A DNA stretch of 64,000 bases from Rhizobiaceae bacterium (GCA_905339215.1 CAJPFN010000021.1:48058-112057), one strand, 5' to 3'; shown: positions 1 to 9,724, counted from the stretch's first letter. A program made the numbers and translations. The notes: a model not told the origin generated them from the letters alone.

Positions 1-4
1 ATAT

Positions 5-901
5 ATGATCGCACCGGATATCGATTGGAACCTGATCCGAAGTTTCGTCGCCGTTGCCGAGGCGGGCAGCCTGTCTGCTGCCGCGCGTCGCCTGTCGGCC
101 AGCCAGCCGACGCTCGGCCGTCATGTCGCAGAACTCGAACAGGCGCTCGGCGTCATCCTGTTCAGGCGTGGCCGGAGGGGCTACGAGATGACCGACGCCG
201 GCCAGACCCTACTCGATCGCGGTCGGCGCATGGCCGAGGACGCGGCGGCGTTCTCGAGGCTGGCGTTGGGTACGACGGAAAAGATTGCGGGAACGGTGCG
301 GATCACCGCGAGCGAGATCGTCGCGGCTTACGTCCTGCCATCCCTGCTCGCCGAACTCACCGTAGCGGAACCGGATATCGAGGTCGAGGTCGTCGCCTCC
401 AACCTCGTCGACAACCTCCTTCGTCGGGATGCCGACATCGCCGTGCGCATGGTCAGGCCGAACCAGGCCGATCTGGTGGCGCGCAAGATCGCCGAACTGC
501 CGCTGTGCGCCTGCGCGGCACGGAGCTACCTGGACCGTCGCGGACGCCCCGCGCGGGCCGCAGATCTGCTCGATCACGATCTCGTCGGCTTCGACCGCGG
601 CGACGACATCATCCGCGGATTTGCCGCACTCGGCGTCGACACGGACCGTCACGCCTTCCGCTTCCGCTCCGACAACCAGATCGTGCTTTGGCAGGCGATC
701 CGCGCCGGCAACGGCATCGGCTTCGCCCAGAGAGGCCTCGCCCGTTCCGACCCGGACATCGAGACCTTACTGCCCGACCTGACAGTGCCCGCGTTGCCGA
801 TGTGGCTGGCCATGCACGAGGACGTGCGCACGAGCCCGCGCATCCGCCGCGTTGCCGATCATCTCTACGACGGCTTGCGGCGCTACGCGGCTCTATCGTG
901 A
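5..901 (+). CDS. LysR family transcriptional regulator
   Basis: The product is a 298-residue LysR-type regulator. An N-terminal winged helix-turn-helix lies at about residues 8-66 (SLSAAARRLSASQPTLGRHV), followed by a LysR substrate-binding domain from about 92 to the end. The length is normal for the family. The ATG at the window edge begins the usual N-terminal strand (DWNLIRSFVAVAEAG), so the gene looks complete although its promoter lies outside the window. It runs convergently into the MFS gene and overlaps its 3' end by 19 bp, so it is not obviously the regulator of that gene. The effector and targets are unknown. Confidence 0.9.
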   Translation: MIAPDIDWNLIRSFVAVAEAGSLSAAARRLSASQPTLGRHVAELEQALGVILFRRGRRGYEMTDAGQTLLDRGRRMAEDAAAFSRLALGTTEKIAGTVRITASEIVAAYVLPSLLAELTVAEPDIEVEVVASNLVDNLLRRDADIAVRMVRPNQADLVARKIAELPLCACAARSYLDRRGRPARAADLLDHDLVGFDRGDDIIRGFAALGVDTDRHAFRFRSDNQIVLWQAIRAGNGIGFAQRGLARSDPDIETLLPDLTVPALPMWLAMHEDVRTSPRIRRVADHLYDGLRRYAALS

Positions 902-2064
902 TCTGTGCGGAAGTCGGCGTGCCGGATCAGGCCGGCGCTGAGGAAGACGACGAGGAGTATCGCAGACAGAGCCACGAAAATGGGGGCCAGTCCGACCTTC
1001 TGGGCGATGAAGCCGATTGCCGAGGGGGCCAGCAGGATTCCCGAATAGCCCATCGTCGTGACGACGCTCATGCCTGTCCCCGAGGACAGGCCGGGATGGT
1101 TTCCGGCCGCCGAAAAGGCGATCGGGACGATGTTGGCGATGCCGAGGCCGGCGAAACCGAAGGCGGCGATGGCGAGCCAAGGCCAGGGGGAGAGGCCGGC
1201 CGCAGCCATCCCCGTGGCGGCAACGAGGCATGAGACGCGCATCGTGGCGACGGCGCCCCAGCGATGGCGGATGCGGTCGCCGACGAAACGCATCAGCGCC
1301 ATCGTCGCCGAGAACAGGGCGAAGGCGAAGCCAGCCGTCGCAAGCCCGGCACCGCGCTCGTTCTGCAGATAGAGCGCTGCCCAGTCGAGCACGGCTCCCT
1401 CGGGGATCATGCAGAGCAGCGCGACGAGGCCGACCAGATAGATCATCGGATCCCGTGGCAGCGAGAGCCTCTGTCTGGCGCCCGTCGCGATAGGCCGGTC
1501 GCCGCCGACAAGATGGGAGGCGCCGACAATCAGGATCGTCAGCGTGACGGCCGCGACGATCGCCGCGTGCGCCAGAGAGCCGATTTCCTCGATGGCGATG
1601 CCGCCGATTCCGCCGCCGGCGAAACCGCCGAGGCTCCAGAAACCGTGCGACGACGACATGATCGGCCGGCCGAGGCGCCGCTCGACCGTAACGGCGTTCG
1701 CATTCATGGCGACGTCCATTCCGCCGACGACGCCGCCGAACAAGAACATGAACACCGCCGCGACCGCCAGATGTGGAGCGGCAGCAACGGCAAGCAGGCT
1801 GAACACGACGACGGACGCGAAGCCGACGACAACGGCCCGCGACTCGCGTCGGGCGAGCAGAATGCCTGCGATGGGCATCAATGTCAGGGCGCCGAAGCCG
1901 AACCCGAGGATCAGCAGGCCCAGCGTTAACTTGTCGATGGATAGCCGATCGACAAGTGCGGGGATCTGCGGCGCCCAGCTTCCGACGACGAATCCGTTGA
2001 GGAAGAACATGGCAACCACGGCCCAGCGCGCGCGGGTCGTAAGATGGGGGGATGTGGTGTGCAA
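883..2064 (-). CDS. MFS transporter (YbjJ/FucP-like)
   Basis: This is a major facilitator superfamily inner-membrane transporter with about 12 hydrophobic segments, starting with an MFFLNGFVVGSWAPQIPAL-type first helix. It resembles the YbjJ/fucose-permease-like group; the substrate is unknown. An open frame extends to an ATG at 2175, but a TTGACA -35 element (2115-2120) and a palindrome (2095-2110) lie inside that extension. I therefore prefer the TTG at 2064, which follows an AGGGAAG-like ribosome binding site and leaves a short leader. The start is an inference and the family call is firm. The 3' end overlaps the convergent LysR gene. Confidence 0.8.
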   Translation of the reverse strand: MHTTSPHLTTRARWAVVAMFFLNGFVVGSWAPQIPALVDRLSIDKLTLGLLILGFGFGALTLMPIAGILLARRESRAVVVGFASVVVFSLLAVAAAPHLAVAAVFMFLFGGVVGGMDVAMNANAVTVERRLGRPIMSSSHGFWSLGGFAGGGIGGIAIEEIGSLAHAAIVAAVTLTILIVGASHLVGGDRPIATGARQRLSLPRDPMIYLVGLVALLCMIPEGAVLDWAALYLQNERGAGLATAGFAFALFSATMALMRFVGDRIRHRWGAVATMRVSCLVAATGMAAAGLSPWPWLAIAAFGFAGLGIANIVPIAFSAAGNHPGLSSGTGMSVVTTMGYSGILLAPSAIGFIAQKVGLAPIFVALSAILLVVFLSAGLIRHADFRTDHDRAA

Positions 2065-2092
2065 GGAGAAGGCTTCCCTGTGGGACGCCGGC

Positions 2093-2120
2093 AACCTAAA
2101 TCGGTTTAGGCAGGTGTCAA
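2093..2120 (-). promoter_or_regulatory. Predicted promoter with palindromic operator for the MFS gene
   Basis: On the minus strand TTGACA (2120-2115) is followed after 16 bp by TAGGTT (2098-2093). A perfect 16-bp inverted repeat, CCTAAA-TCGG-TTTAGG, occupies 2095-2110, covering the spacer and the -10. This is a classic repressor position. The dyad shape suits a LacI-, TetR- or MarR-type repressor better than a LysR protein. No such regulator gene adjoins it. Confidence 0.55.
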
Positions 2121-2454
2121 GCGATTGCGCCCGGTCGGACCGTACCGACGCGGCATCGATCAAGCGTCCGGCCAAGGGCTGTGCCGGCGAATATGACGTT
2201 CGGGCTTGCTACGTCGACCTTTTCGCCAGTCCTAGAGACGGTCCCGGAAACGGTTTCTTCGAGCTCAATGTGGAGAGCTGTCACGATCGCATCGTTCGAC
2301 TTCGGCTCGTCGCCGTCCTGTCCTTTTGCCCCCTTGCCTTGTCGCGACACGGACTGCCCCGTAATGTGGCTTCCATCGCGCCGAGGAACGAAGGTCCTCC
2401 ACGCGGCCGCCGACGCTGTACCGCCCTCCGCTCTAGAGGATTCGCCGACGCAGC
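2121..2454. other. Intergenic region upstream of the acyltransferase gene
   Basis: About 330 bp lie between the MFS promoter and the acyltransferase start. Open frames here on either strand look like GC-rich shadows without recognisable homology or ribosome binding sites. The acyltransferase promoter must lie here, but I see no convincing -35/-10 pair. Confidence 0.4.
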
Positions 2455-4416
2455 ATGCAGTACAGACGAGAAATCGACGGGCTCAGGGCGCTCGCGGTCG
2501 TTCCCGTCGTCTTGTTCCATGCCGGCTACCAGCCATTTCGGGGCGGCTTTGTCGGTGTCGACGTCTTTTTCGTCATCAGCGGCTATCTGATCACGTCGCT
2601 CATCGTCTCGGAAATGGAAAAGGGATCCTTTTCCGTCGTCCAGTTCTACGAGCGGCGCGCGCGCAGAATCCTGCCGGCACTGGTGGTCGTTTGCTCCAGC
2701 TGCGTACCGTTCGCCTGGCAACTGATGGACGCCGAGGAATACCTCGATTTCTCGCGCAGCCTCGTTTCAGTGGCGTCGTTCTCGGCGAACTTCTACTACT
2801 GGGACCAGGGTGGATATTTCACCGCACCGGGCGAACGGCCGCTCCTCCACACCTGGAGCCTGGCGGTCGAGGAACAATTCTATCTCGTCTATCCCCTGTT
2901 CCTGATCCTGACGTGGAGGCTCGGTCGACGCTGGCTTGTCGCGTTGGTCGCCGCCTTCGCAATCGGGAGCCTGTCGCTCGCACAATTTGGCGCAAGCCGC
3001 TTTCCCGATGCGACCTTCTATCTGCTGCCCACGCGTGTCTGGGAGCTCGATATCGGCGCACTCTGCGCCCTCGTCAGTGTGCCTCGATGGATCCGGCAAA
3101 ACCCCTGGCTGACCTTGGCCGGTGTAGCGCTCATCGCGGCGGGCGTATTCGGTTTCGACGACGCGACGCCATTCCCGTCGGTCTACACGCTGGTTCCGGT
3201 GCTTGGCACAACGCTTGTCATCCTGGCAGGCGGAGGCGCTAACCTGCCGAGCCGGCTGCTATCCTCCGCTCCGCTGGTGGCTGTCGGCCTGATCAGTTAC
3301 AGCGCCTACCTATGGCACCAACCGCTCTTCGCTTTCGCCCGCATCGGCGGTTTCGCCTTCGATGGAACGTGGGAAATGGGTTTGCTCGCGGTATTGTCGC
3401 TGGTCATGGCGGGTGCAACCTGGAAGCTTGTCGAGCAGCCTTTCCGGCGGCCCGGCGCGCTTCGGCCGATCACGCGGCCCGTACTTTTCGCGTTCACCGG
3501 GAGCTGCCTGATTGCGCTAGCGGGGATTGGCATCCAGGGTATCGCCACGCAAGGGGTGCACGCCGGAAACCAGGGAATGGACGCCGCGCTGGGCGAGGTC
3601 CTGGGCCGGCCCGAGAAGCCAAGCGGATGCAAGAACGCCACGGAAAAGTTCCATCGGCATTTCCGCGAATGCACGGTAACCTACGCGCCGCACAAAAGGA
3701 GGGTCGCCGTGATCGGCGACAGCCATGCCGGCGCCATACATCTGGCGCTCCAACGCGTTGGCGCCGAGCGGGGCATCGATCTAACGCTGATCATGCTCGG
3801 CGGCTGCCCGCCGCTCCAGGGCGCCTACGTGCATAGCGGCAACTTCGGCGCCGAACTCTGCCGCGACGTCGCAGCCCACGCGCTGAAACGCGCCGTGGAA
3901 CAGCAGTGGGACGCGGTAATTCTCGTGGCACGCTGGAGCCTCTACGATGGGAGCAAGCCCGTGTACCGGGTTTCCTCCGAAGCGGCGGGAGCGAGCACCG
4001 ATCTGAATGCCTACCGATCAGAATTGAGCACGCTGCTGAAGTCGACCGTCGCCGCCTTTCGCGAACACGGCATCGACGTCCACATAGTCAAGCAGGTCCC
4101 GGAGCAACCGGTATCGGCGAAGACCGTCTATCGCAAGCTGATCTTCCGGCAGCCAGGTCCGGACTACACGATGGAGGCGATCCGCCGCTCCTCGACCACG
4201 AGGGCCCAGCACGTGGCACTGCAGGCGCCGATTGACGCAATCCTGGCGGAATCCGGAGTGCCTGCCGACCACCTGATCGACCTGACCGACACTTTCTGCG
4301 GACCTGAGTTCTGCCTTCTCGGCGAGCCCGGCAAGTCCTATTACGGCGACCAGGACCACCTCTCTTACTACGGCTCCCAGATGGCCTACGAAGCGCTCAA
4401 GTATGCCGTCCGCTGA
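2455..4416 (+). CDS. Acyltransferase 3 (OafA/YrhL-type) with C-terminal SGNH domain
   Basis: This 653-residue integral membrane O-acyltransferase probably acetylates a surface polysaccharide or lipopolysaccharide. The N-terminal Acyltransferase_3 domain (about residues 1-350, roughly ten or more membrane helices) starts with YRREIDGLRALAVVPVVLFH, where H22 is the family's catalytic histidine. The C-terminal SGNH/GDSL-like domain (about 400-653) has a GDSHAG block I near residue 420 and a closing D-x-x-H in QDHLSYYG. This two-domain architecture is that of OafA, in which the membrane domain passes the acyl group to the SGNH domain. No glycan gene cluster is adjacent, so the acceptor is unknown. 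No strong ribosome binding site precedes the ATG. Confidence 0.88.
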   Translation: MQYRREIDGLRALAVVPVVLFHAGYQPFRGGFVGVDVFFVISGYLITSLIVSEMEKGSFSVVQFYERRARRILPALVVVCSSCVPFAWQLMDAEEYLDFSRSLVSVASFSANFYYWDQGGYFTAPGERPLLHTWSLAVEEQFYLVYPLFLILTWRLGRRWLVALVAAFAIGSLSLAQFGASRFPDATFYLLPTRVWELDIGALCALVSVPRWIRQNPWLTLAGVALIAAGVFGFDDATPFPSVYTLVPVLGTTLVILAGGGANLPSRLLSSAPLVAVGLISYSAYLWHQPLFAFARIGGFAFDGTWEMGLLAVLSLVMAGATWKLVEQPFRRPGALRPITRPVLFAFTGSCLIALAGIGIQGIATQGVHAGNQGMDAALGEVLGRPEKPSGCKNATEKFHRHFRECTVTYAPHKRRVAVIGDSHAGAIHLALQRVGAERGIDLTLIMLGGCPPLQGAYVHSGNFGAELCRDVAAHALKRAVEQQWDAVILVARWSLYDGSKPVYRVSSEAAGASTDLNAYRSELSTLLKSTVAAFREHGIDVHIVKQVPEQPVSAKTVYRKLIFRQPGPDYTMEAIRRSSTTRAQHVALQAPIDAILAESGVPADHLIDLTDTFCGPEFCLLGEPGKSYYGDQDHLSYYGSQMAYEALKYAVR

Positions 4417-4435
4417 TGTCTGCCCGCACCAGTGA

Positions 4436-7400
4436 TCAAGCGTAGACGACCAGCAGATCCTTGGCGTCGATCTGGTCGCCGGTCCTGACGAGAACTTCGG
4501 CGATCGTTCCGTCACGCTCGGCGTGGAGTGCGGTCTCCATCTTCATGGCCTCGATCGACAAGAGCACGTCGCCGGCTTTGACCGGCTGTCCGGCGTTCAC
4601 CGCAAGCGTCGACACCACGCCCGGCATCGGCGCGCCGACATGCGCCTCGTTGCCGGCTTCGGCCTTGCGGCGTGCCTTGGCGGCCGTCCCGCCATGGGCG
4701 CGATCCGGCACTTTGACGCGGCGCGGCTGGCCGTTGAGTTCGAAGAACACCGTCACCATGCCCTTGTCGTCGGCCTCGCCGACGGCGAGGCAGCGAACCA
4801 CCAGCGTCTTGCCCTTCTCGATGTCGACGAAGATCTCGTCCTCCGGCTCCATGCCGTAGAAGTAGACGGGCGTCGGCAGCACGCTGACCGGGCCGTAGGT
4901 CTCCTGCGCCGAGGCGAAGTCGGCGAAGACCTTCGGATACATCAGCCACGAGGCGAACTCGAACTCCGACAGCCTGCGCCCCAGCTTCTCCTCGATCTCC
5001 TTGCGGTTCGCCGAAAGGTCGGCAGGCTTGAGCAGCGAGCCGGGCCTCACCGTGATCGGCTTGTCGCCCTTCAGCACCTTCTTCTGGATCGCTTCCGGCC
5101 AGCCGCCAGGCGACTGTCCGAGGTCGCCGCGTAGCATGGACACGACCGAGTCCGGGAAGGCGATGTCGCGCGCCGGGTTCTCGACGTCTGCGACGGTGAG
5201 GTCCTGGCTGACCATCATCAGCGCCATGTCGCCCACCACCTTGGACGACGGCGTCACCTTGACGATGTCGCCGAACATCAGGTTGACGTCGTGATAGGCC
5301 TGCGCCACCTCGTGCCAGCGCGTCTCCAGGCCGAGCGATCGCGCCTGCTCCTTCAGATTGGTGAACTGGCCTCCCGGCATCTCGTGGAGGTAGACCTCGG
5401 AAGCCGGCCCCTTCAGATCGCTCTCGAAGGCCGTATACTGGTTGCGCACGGCCTCCCAGTAGAAGGAGATTTTCCTGATCCACGCCGGGTCGAGGCCGGG
5501 ATCGCGCTCGGTGCCTTTCAGGGCTTCGACGATCGAACCGAGGCAGGGTTGCGATGTGTTGCCGGAAAGGGAGTCCATCGCCGCGTCGACCGCATCGACC
5601 CCTGCCTCTACCGCCGCCAGCACGGTCGCCGCCGCGATGCCGGAGGTGTCGTGCGTATGGAAATGGATCGGCAGGCCGCTCGCCTCGCGCATTGCCTTGA
5701 ACAGCACGCGCGCCGCCGCCGGCTTCAACAGGCCGGCCATGTCCTTGACCGCGATGATGTTGGCGCCGGCCGCCTCGAGTGCCTTCGCCAGCGCGACGTA
5801 GTACTTCAGGTCGTACTTCGCCCGCGCCGGGTCGAGGATGTCGCCGGTGTAGCAGATCGCCGCCTCGCAGAGCTTGTTCTCGGCGCGCACGGCGTCCATG
5901 GCGACGCGCATGTTGTCGACCCAGTTCAAGCAGTCGAAGACGCGGAACAGGTCGATGCCGCCGGCCGCGGCCTGGCGCACGAAGTGCTGCACCACGTTGT
6001 CGGGATAGTTGGTGTAGCCGACACCGTTGGCGCCGCGCAGCAGCATCTGCAGCAAGAGGTTCGGCGCCGCCTCGCGCACCAGCGAAAGCCGCTCCCAGGG
6101 ATCCTCGGTCAGGAAGCGCATGGCGACGTCGAAGGTCGCCCCACCCCAGCATTCGAGCGAAAGCAGCTGCGGCAGCGCTCGCGCATAGGTGCCGGCGATG
6201 CGGGCGATGTCGTGGGTACGCATGCGCGTCGCCAGCAGCGACTGGTGGCCATCGCGCATGGTCGTGTCGGTAACCAGCACCCTGGTCTGCTCGCGCATCC
6301 AGGCCGCGAACTTGTCCGGCCCGAGTGCGTCCAGCCGCTGGCGCGATCCGTCCGGCACCGTGCCGCCGTGGAACGGCACCACGGGTGCCGCGGCGTCAGC
6401 CTTCGGCATGGGCCGCCCGCGCGTTTCGGGATGGCCGTTGACGGTCACGTCGGCCAGGTAGTTGAGCAGCTTGGTGGCCCGATCCTGGCGCTTGACGCTG
6501 GCGAACAGCTCCGGCGTCGTATCGATGAAGCGGGTGGTGTAGGAACTGTCCTTGAATTTCGGGTGGCCGATGATCGCCTCGAGGAAAGTCAGGTTCGTCG
6601 CCACGCCGCGGATGCGGAACTCGCGCAACGCGCGGTCCATGCGGGCGATTGCCTCCTGTGGCGTCGGCGCCCAGGCGGTCACCTTCTCCAAGAGCGGATC
6701 GTAGAAGCGGGTGATGACGGCTCCGGAATAGGCCGTGCCGCCGTCGAGGCGGATACCGAAGCCGGTGGCGCCGCGATAGGCGGTGATGCGGCCGTAGTCC
6801 GGGATGAAGTTCTGCTCGGGATCCTCGGTGGTGATGCGGCACTGTAGCGCGTGGCCGTTGAGGCGGATTTCCTCTTGAGCCGGCACGCCCGATTCCGGCG
6901 CGCCGATTGCCGCGCCGTCGAGGATGTGGATCTGCGCCTTGACGATATCGATGCCGGTGACCTGCTCGGTGACGGTGTGCTCGACCTGGATGCGCGGATT
7001 GACTTCGATGAAGTAGAATTTGCCGGTGTCGGCGTCCATCAGGAACTCGACGGTGCCGGCGCCGACGTAAGAAGTGGCGCGGGCGATCTTCAACGCATGG
7101 CCGCACAGTTCGGCCCGCTGCCCGTCGTCGAGATAAGGAGCCGGCGCCCGCTCGACGACCTTCTGGTTGCGCCGCTGGATCGAGCAGTCGCGCTCGAAGA
7201 GGTGCACGGCGTTGCCGTGGGTGTCGCCGAGCACCTGGACCTCGACGTGGCGCGCCCGCTCGACGAGCTTCTCCAGATAGACCTCGTCCTTGCCGAACGC
7301 GGCCTTCGCCTCGCGTCTGGCCTCCATAACCTCGCGCCCCAGGTCCGCTTCCGCGCGGATGGCGCGCATGCCGCGGCCGCCGCCGCCCCAGGACGCCTTC

Positions 7401-7927
7401 AGCATCACCGGATAGCCGATTTCGGCAGCCATTCTGGCGACCGCCGCCGGATCGTCGGGCAGGGGATCGGTCGCCGGCACGACGGGCACGCCGACCTCGA
7501 TGGCGAGATTGCGCGCCGCGACCTTGTTGCCGAGACGCCGCATCGTCTCCGGCGATGGCCCGATGAAGACGATGCCGTTCTCGGCGCAGGCTTCGGCGAA
7601 CTCGGGGCTTTCCGAGAGCAGACCATAGCCGGGATGGATGGCGTCGGCGCCGGACAGCTTCGCCACCCGGATCACCTCGGGGATCGACAGATAGCTTTCG
7701 ATGGGGCCGAGATCGCGCTCGAGATGCGGGCCGCGACCGACCTGATAGCTCTCGTCCGCCTTGAAGCGGTGCAGCGAATACTTGTCCTCTTCCGCCCAGA
7801 TCGCGACCGTCCTGATGCCCAGCTCGTTCGCCGCGCGGAAGACGCGGATGGCGATCTCGGAGCGGTTGGCGACGAGGATCTTGGAGATCGGCAAGGGCGG
7901 CTCCGGGCTCTGGAGGGAGGATGTCAC
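4436..7927 (-). CDS. pyc: Pyruvate carboxylase
   Basis: This 1163-residue biotin enzyme carboxylates pyruvate to oxaloacetate with ATP and bicarbonate, the main anaplerotic reaction when rhizobia grow on sugars. Domain order is that of the single-chain type. A biotin carboxylase domain comes first (ISKILVANRSEIAIRVFRA, ATP-grasp loop GGGGRGMR, about 15-465). The carboxyltransferase barrel follows (TDTTMRDGHQSLLATRMRT, about 545-820), then the PYC_OADA linker domain. The biotinyl domain is C-terminal with EAMKMET, and K1129 carries biotin. The length matches known rhizobial enzymes. It is convergent with the acyltransferase gene, only about 20 bp apart, with no obvious terminator. Confidence 0.98.
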   Translation of the reverse strand: MTSSLQSPEPPLPISKILVANRSEIAIRVFRAANELGIRTVAIWAEEDKYSLHRFKADESYQVGRGPHLERDLGPIESYLSIPEVIRVAKLSGADAIHPGYGLLSESPEFAEACAENGIVFIGPSPETMRRLGNKVAARNLAIEVGVPVVPATDPLPDDPAAVARMAAEIGYPVMLKASWGGGGRGMRAIRAEADLGREVMEARREAKAAFGKDEVYLEKLVERARHVEVQVLGDTHGNAVHLFERDCSIQRRNQKVVERAPAPYLDDGQRAELCGHALKIARATSYVGAGTVEFLMDADTGKFYFIEVNPRIQVEHTVTEQVTGIDIVKAQIHILDGAAIGAPESGVPAQEEIRLNGHALQCRITTEDPEQNFIPDYGRITAYRGATGFGIRLDGGTAYSGAVITRFYDPLLEKVTAWAPTPQEAIARMDRALREFRIRGVATNLTFLEAIIGHPKFKDSSYTTRFIDTTPELFASVKRQDRATKLLNYLADVTVNGHPETRGRPMPKADAAAPVVPFHGGTVPDGSRQRLDALGPDKFAAWMREQTRVLVTDTTMRDGHQSLLATRMRTHDIARIAGTYARALPQLLSLECWGGATFDVAMRFLTEDPWERLSLVREAAPNLLLQMLLRGANGVGYTNYPDNVVQHFVRQAAAGGIDLFRVFDCLNWVDNMRVAMDAVRAENKLCEAAICYTGDILDPARAKYDLKYYVALAKALEAAGANIIAVKDMAGLLKPAAARVLFKAMREASGLPIHFHTHDTSGIAAATVLAAVEAGVDAVDAAMDSLSGNTSQPCLGSIVEALKGTERDPGLDPAWIRKISFYWEAVRNQYTAFESDLKGPASEVYLHEMPGGQFTNLKEQARSLGLETRWHEVAQAYHDVNLMFGDIVKVTPSSKVVGDMALMMVSQDLTVADVENPARDIAFPDSVVSMLRGDLGQSPGGWPEAIQKKVLKGDKPITVRPGSLLKPADLSANRKEIEEKLGRRLSEFEFASWLMYPKVFADFASAQETYGPVSVLPTPVYFYGMEPEDEIFVDIEKGKTLVVRCLAVGEADDKGMVTVFFELNGQPRRVKVPDRAHGGTAAKARRKAEAGNEAHVGAPMPGVVSTLAVNAGQPVKAGDVLLSIEAMKMETALHAERDGTIAEVLVRTGDQIDAKDLLVVYA

Positions 7928-8045
7928 AATTGCATAGCGCGAAAATGCTGCACTGCAAACAGAATAACGCTGCGGCAGCTCAATCGATTAGAGCAGTCGT
8001 CCCAGGCGACCCGCCCGTGCCGCGACATGGAGTTTCCCACCTGCG

Positions 8046-8079
8046 AAAAAAAAGACGCCCGGCGCGAGCGCCGGGCGTC
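8046..8079 (-). terminator. Rho-independent terminator of the liv operon
   Basis: A perfect 12-bp stem (GACGCCCGGCGC at 8054-8065 and its complement at 8068-8079) with a GA loop is followed on the minus strand by eight T residues (8053-8046). It lies 24 bp beyond the livK stop codon. Confidence 0.93.
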
Positions 8080-8102
8080 CGATCGAGGCGTCTTCGCCAG
8101 GA

Positions 8103-9221
8103 TTACTTGTCTTCGAAGTAGCTGTACTTGCCGTCGTCGCCCTTCCGCCACGTGTACATCACGTAGTCCGGACGGGTGATGTCGCCCTTCGAGTCGAAGC
8201 CCAGTTCGCCGATCGCGGTCGTGAACGGACCCTTCGCCTTGGCAGCTTCCGCGACCTTCTGCGGGTCGAGGTCGCCGGCAGCGGCAGCAGCGGCGGCAAT
8301 GACCTGCACGGCGGCGTAGGAGTAGAGCGTGTAGGCTTCCGGCTCGAAACCGGCGGCGCGGAACTTCTCGACGATGTCCTTGGCGTTCGGGTTGTTGCGC
8401 GGATCCGGAGCGAACGTCATCAGCGTGCCGTCGACGGCGTCGCCGGCGATCGAGGCGAGCTCGTTGGACACGATGCCGTCGCCCGACATGAAGGTCGCCT
8501 TCAGGCCCTGGTCGGCGAGCTGGCGCATCATCAGGCCGGCCTCGGTGTGCAGGCCGCCGTAGTAGACGACGGAAACGCCGGCGTCCTTCATCTTGGCGAT
8601 GAGGGCCGAGAAGTCCTTGTCGCCGATGTTGATGCCTTCGTACATCGCCTCGGTCACGCCGGCCGCGTTAGCCGCCTTCTTGGTCTCGTCGGCGAGGCCC
8701 TGGCCGTAAGGCGTCTTGTCGTGGATGATGGCGACCTTGGCGTCCTTGAAGTTGGCGGCGAGGTAGGCGCCCGCGACTTCACCCTGCTGATCGTCGCGAC
8801 CGCAGGTGCGGAAGGTGTTCCACAGGCCGCGCTCGGTGAAGTTCGGATTGGTCGAAGCCGGAGTGATCTGGAAGATGCCGTTTTCGGCATAGACTTCCGA
8901 AGCCGGGATCGACACGCCCGAGTTGAAGTGGCCAACCACGAACTTGACGCCGTCGGCAACGAACTTGTTGGCAACCGAGATGCCCTGCTTTGGATCGGAG
9001 ACGTCGTCGCCGATCAGGATCTTGACCTGCTCGCCGTTGATGCCGCCCGCAGCGTTGATGTCAGCAGCAGCCTGTTCCGCACCCTTCTGGAGCTGTGCGC
9101 CGAACGCAGCATTCGGGCCGGTGATCGGGCCGGCGACGCCGATCAGGATGTCCGCCCAGGCGCTGCCGCCGAACGCGACCAGCGCGGTGAGGGCGACCGC
9201 GGACATGAGTGATTTTTTCAT
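8103..9221 (-). CDS. livK: Branched-chain amino acid ABC transporter, periplasmic binding protein
   Basis: This 372-residue type I periplasmic binding protein has a clear Sec signal peptide ([20 protein letters not shown], cleavage near AWA-D). The mature part begins [19 protein letters not shown], typical of Leu/Ile/Val-binding proteins. It delivers branched-chain or related amino acids to the LivHMGF membrane complex encoded just upstream on the same strand. The 136-bp gap after the DUF6867 gene holds an inverted repeat that may set its higher expression. A strong terminator follows. Actual ligand preference cannot be read from the sequence. Confidence 0.94.
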   Translation of the reverse strand: MKKSLMSAVALTALVAFGGSAWADILIGVAGPITGPNAAFGAQLQKGAEQAAADINAAGGINGEQVKILIGDDVSDPKQGISVANKFVADGVKFVVGHFNSGVSIPASEVYAENGIFQITPASTNPNFTERGLWNTFRTCGRDDQQGEVAGAYLAANFKDAKVAIIHDKTPYGQGLADETKKAANAAGVTEAMYEGINIGDKDFSALIAKMKDAGVSVVYYGGLHTEAGLMMRQLADQGLKATFMSGDGIVSNELASIAGDAVDGTLMTFAPDPRNNPNAKDIVEKFRAAGFEPEAYTLYSYAAVQVIAAAAAAAGDLDPQKVAEAAKAKGPFTTAIGELGFDSKGDITRPDYVMYTWRKGDDGKYSYFEDK

Positions 9222-9242
9222 AGAAACGCTCCCATTAAACGA

Positions 9243-9276
9243 GTGGGCGTGAATGACACTTTCATGCGATGCCCAC
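9243..9276 (-). repeat. Inverted repeat in the livK leader
   Basis: GTGGGC (9243-9248) and GCCCAC (9271-9276) flank a 22-nt segment that itself contains TGAA/TTCA arms. It lies between the DUF6867 stop and the livK start. It could be an mRNA-stabilising or processing hairpin that raises binding-protein expression; the function is inferred only from position. Confidence 0.35.
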
Positions 9277-9357
9277 CCTATCGCAGAAGTGGTAGTTTGC
9301 CGATTTCGCGGCAGTTGTCACGTCGATTCCCGGCGGAATCGGCGCAAATGGTGAACC

Positions 9358-9705
9358 TCAGTTCCGGGATCTCCAGGACAGGAGCGACGCCCGTTCGTAG
9401 AGCCAATGGTACTGCGTCACCATCTGGTTGGTACGCGTGTAGCGGAAGCCGAGCGTGCCGAGAACCATCAGGATGATCGTGTCGACGACGTAGTACTGCA
9501 GCGTCAGCATCGTTCCGTCGAAAAGCGCGTGGTGGATGAAGCGCACCGCGATGCCGAGGACCAGGAGGTAGACGACAAGGCTCGAATAAGGCCTCCACGT
9601 CATCGCGCAGGCCCGTCCGGTCATCCACGCCGCCCAGCCGCCTAGCAGGCAGGTGACGAAGAAGAACTGCCATACCGACGTTTCTTCATAGAGTATGCCG
9701 CTCAT
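9358..9705 (-). CDS. DUF6867 family small membrane protein of the liv operon
   Basis: This is a 115-residue protein with about three hydrophobic helices (VWQFFFVTCLLGGWAAWMTG, YSSLVVYLLVLGIAVRFIHH, YYVVDTIILMVLGTLGFRY) and a short polar C-terminus. I recognise it as the DUF6867 family, which occurs beside branched-chain amino acid ABC genes in Hyphomicrobiales. It sits 19 bp after livF and before livK, on the same strand, so it belongs to the operon. It may be an accessory subunit of the transporter, but no function is established. It is distinct from LivM and LivH, which are both present. Confidence 0.82.
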   Translation of the reverse strand: MSGILYEETSVWQFFFVTCLLGGWAAWMTGRACAMTWRPYSSLVVYLLVLGIAVRFIHHALFDGTMLTLQYYVVDTIILMVLGTLGFRYTRTNQMVTQYHWLYERASLLSWRSRN

Positions 9706-9724
9706 TCCCGGTCCCCCTGTCGGT

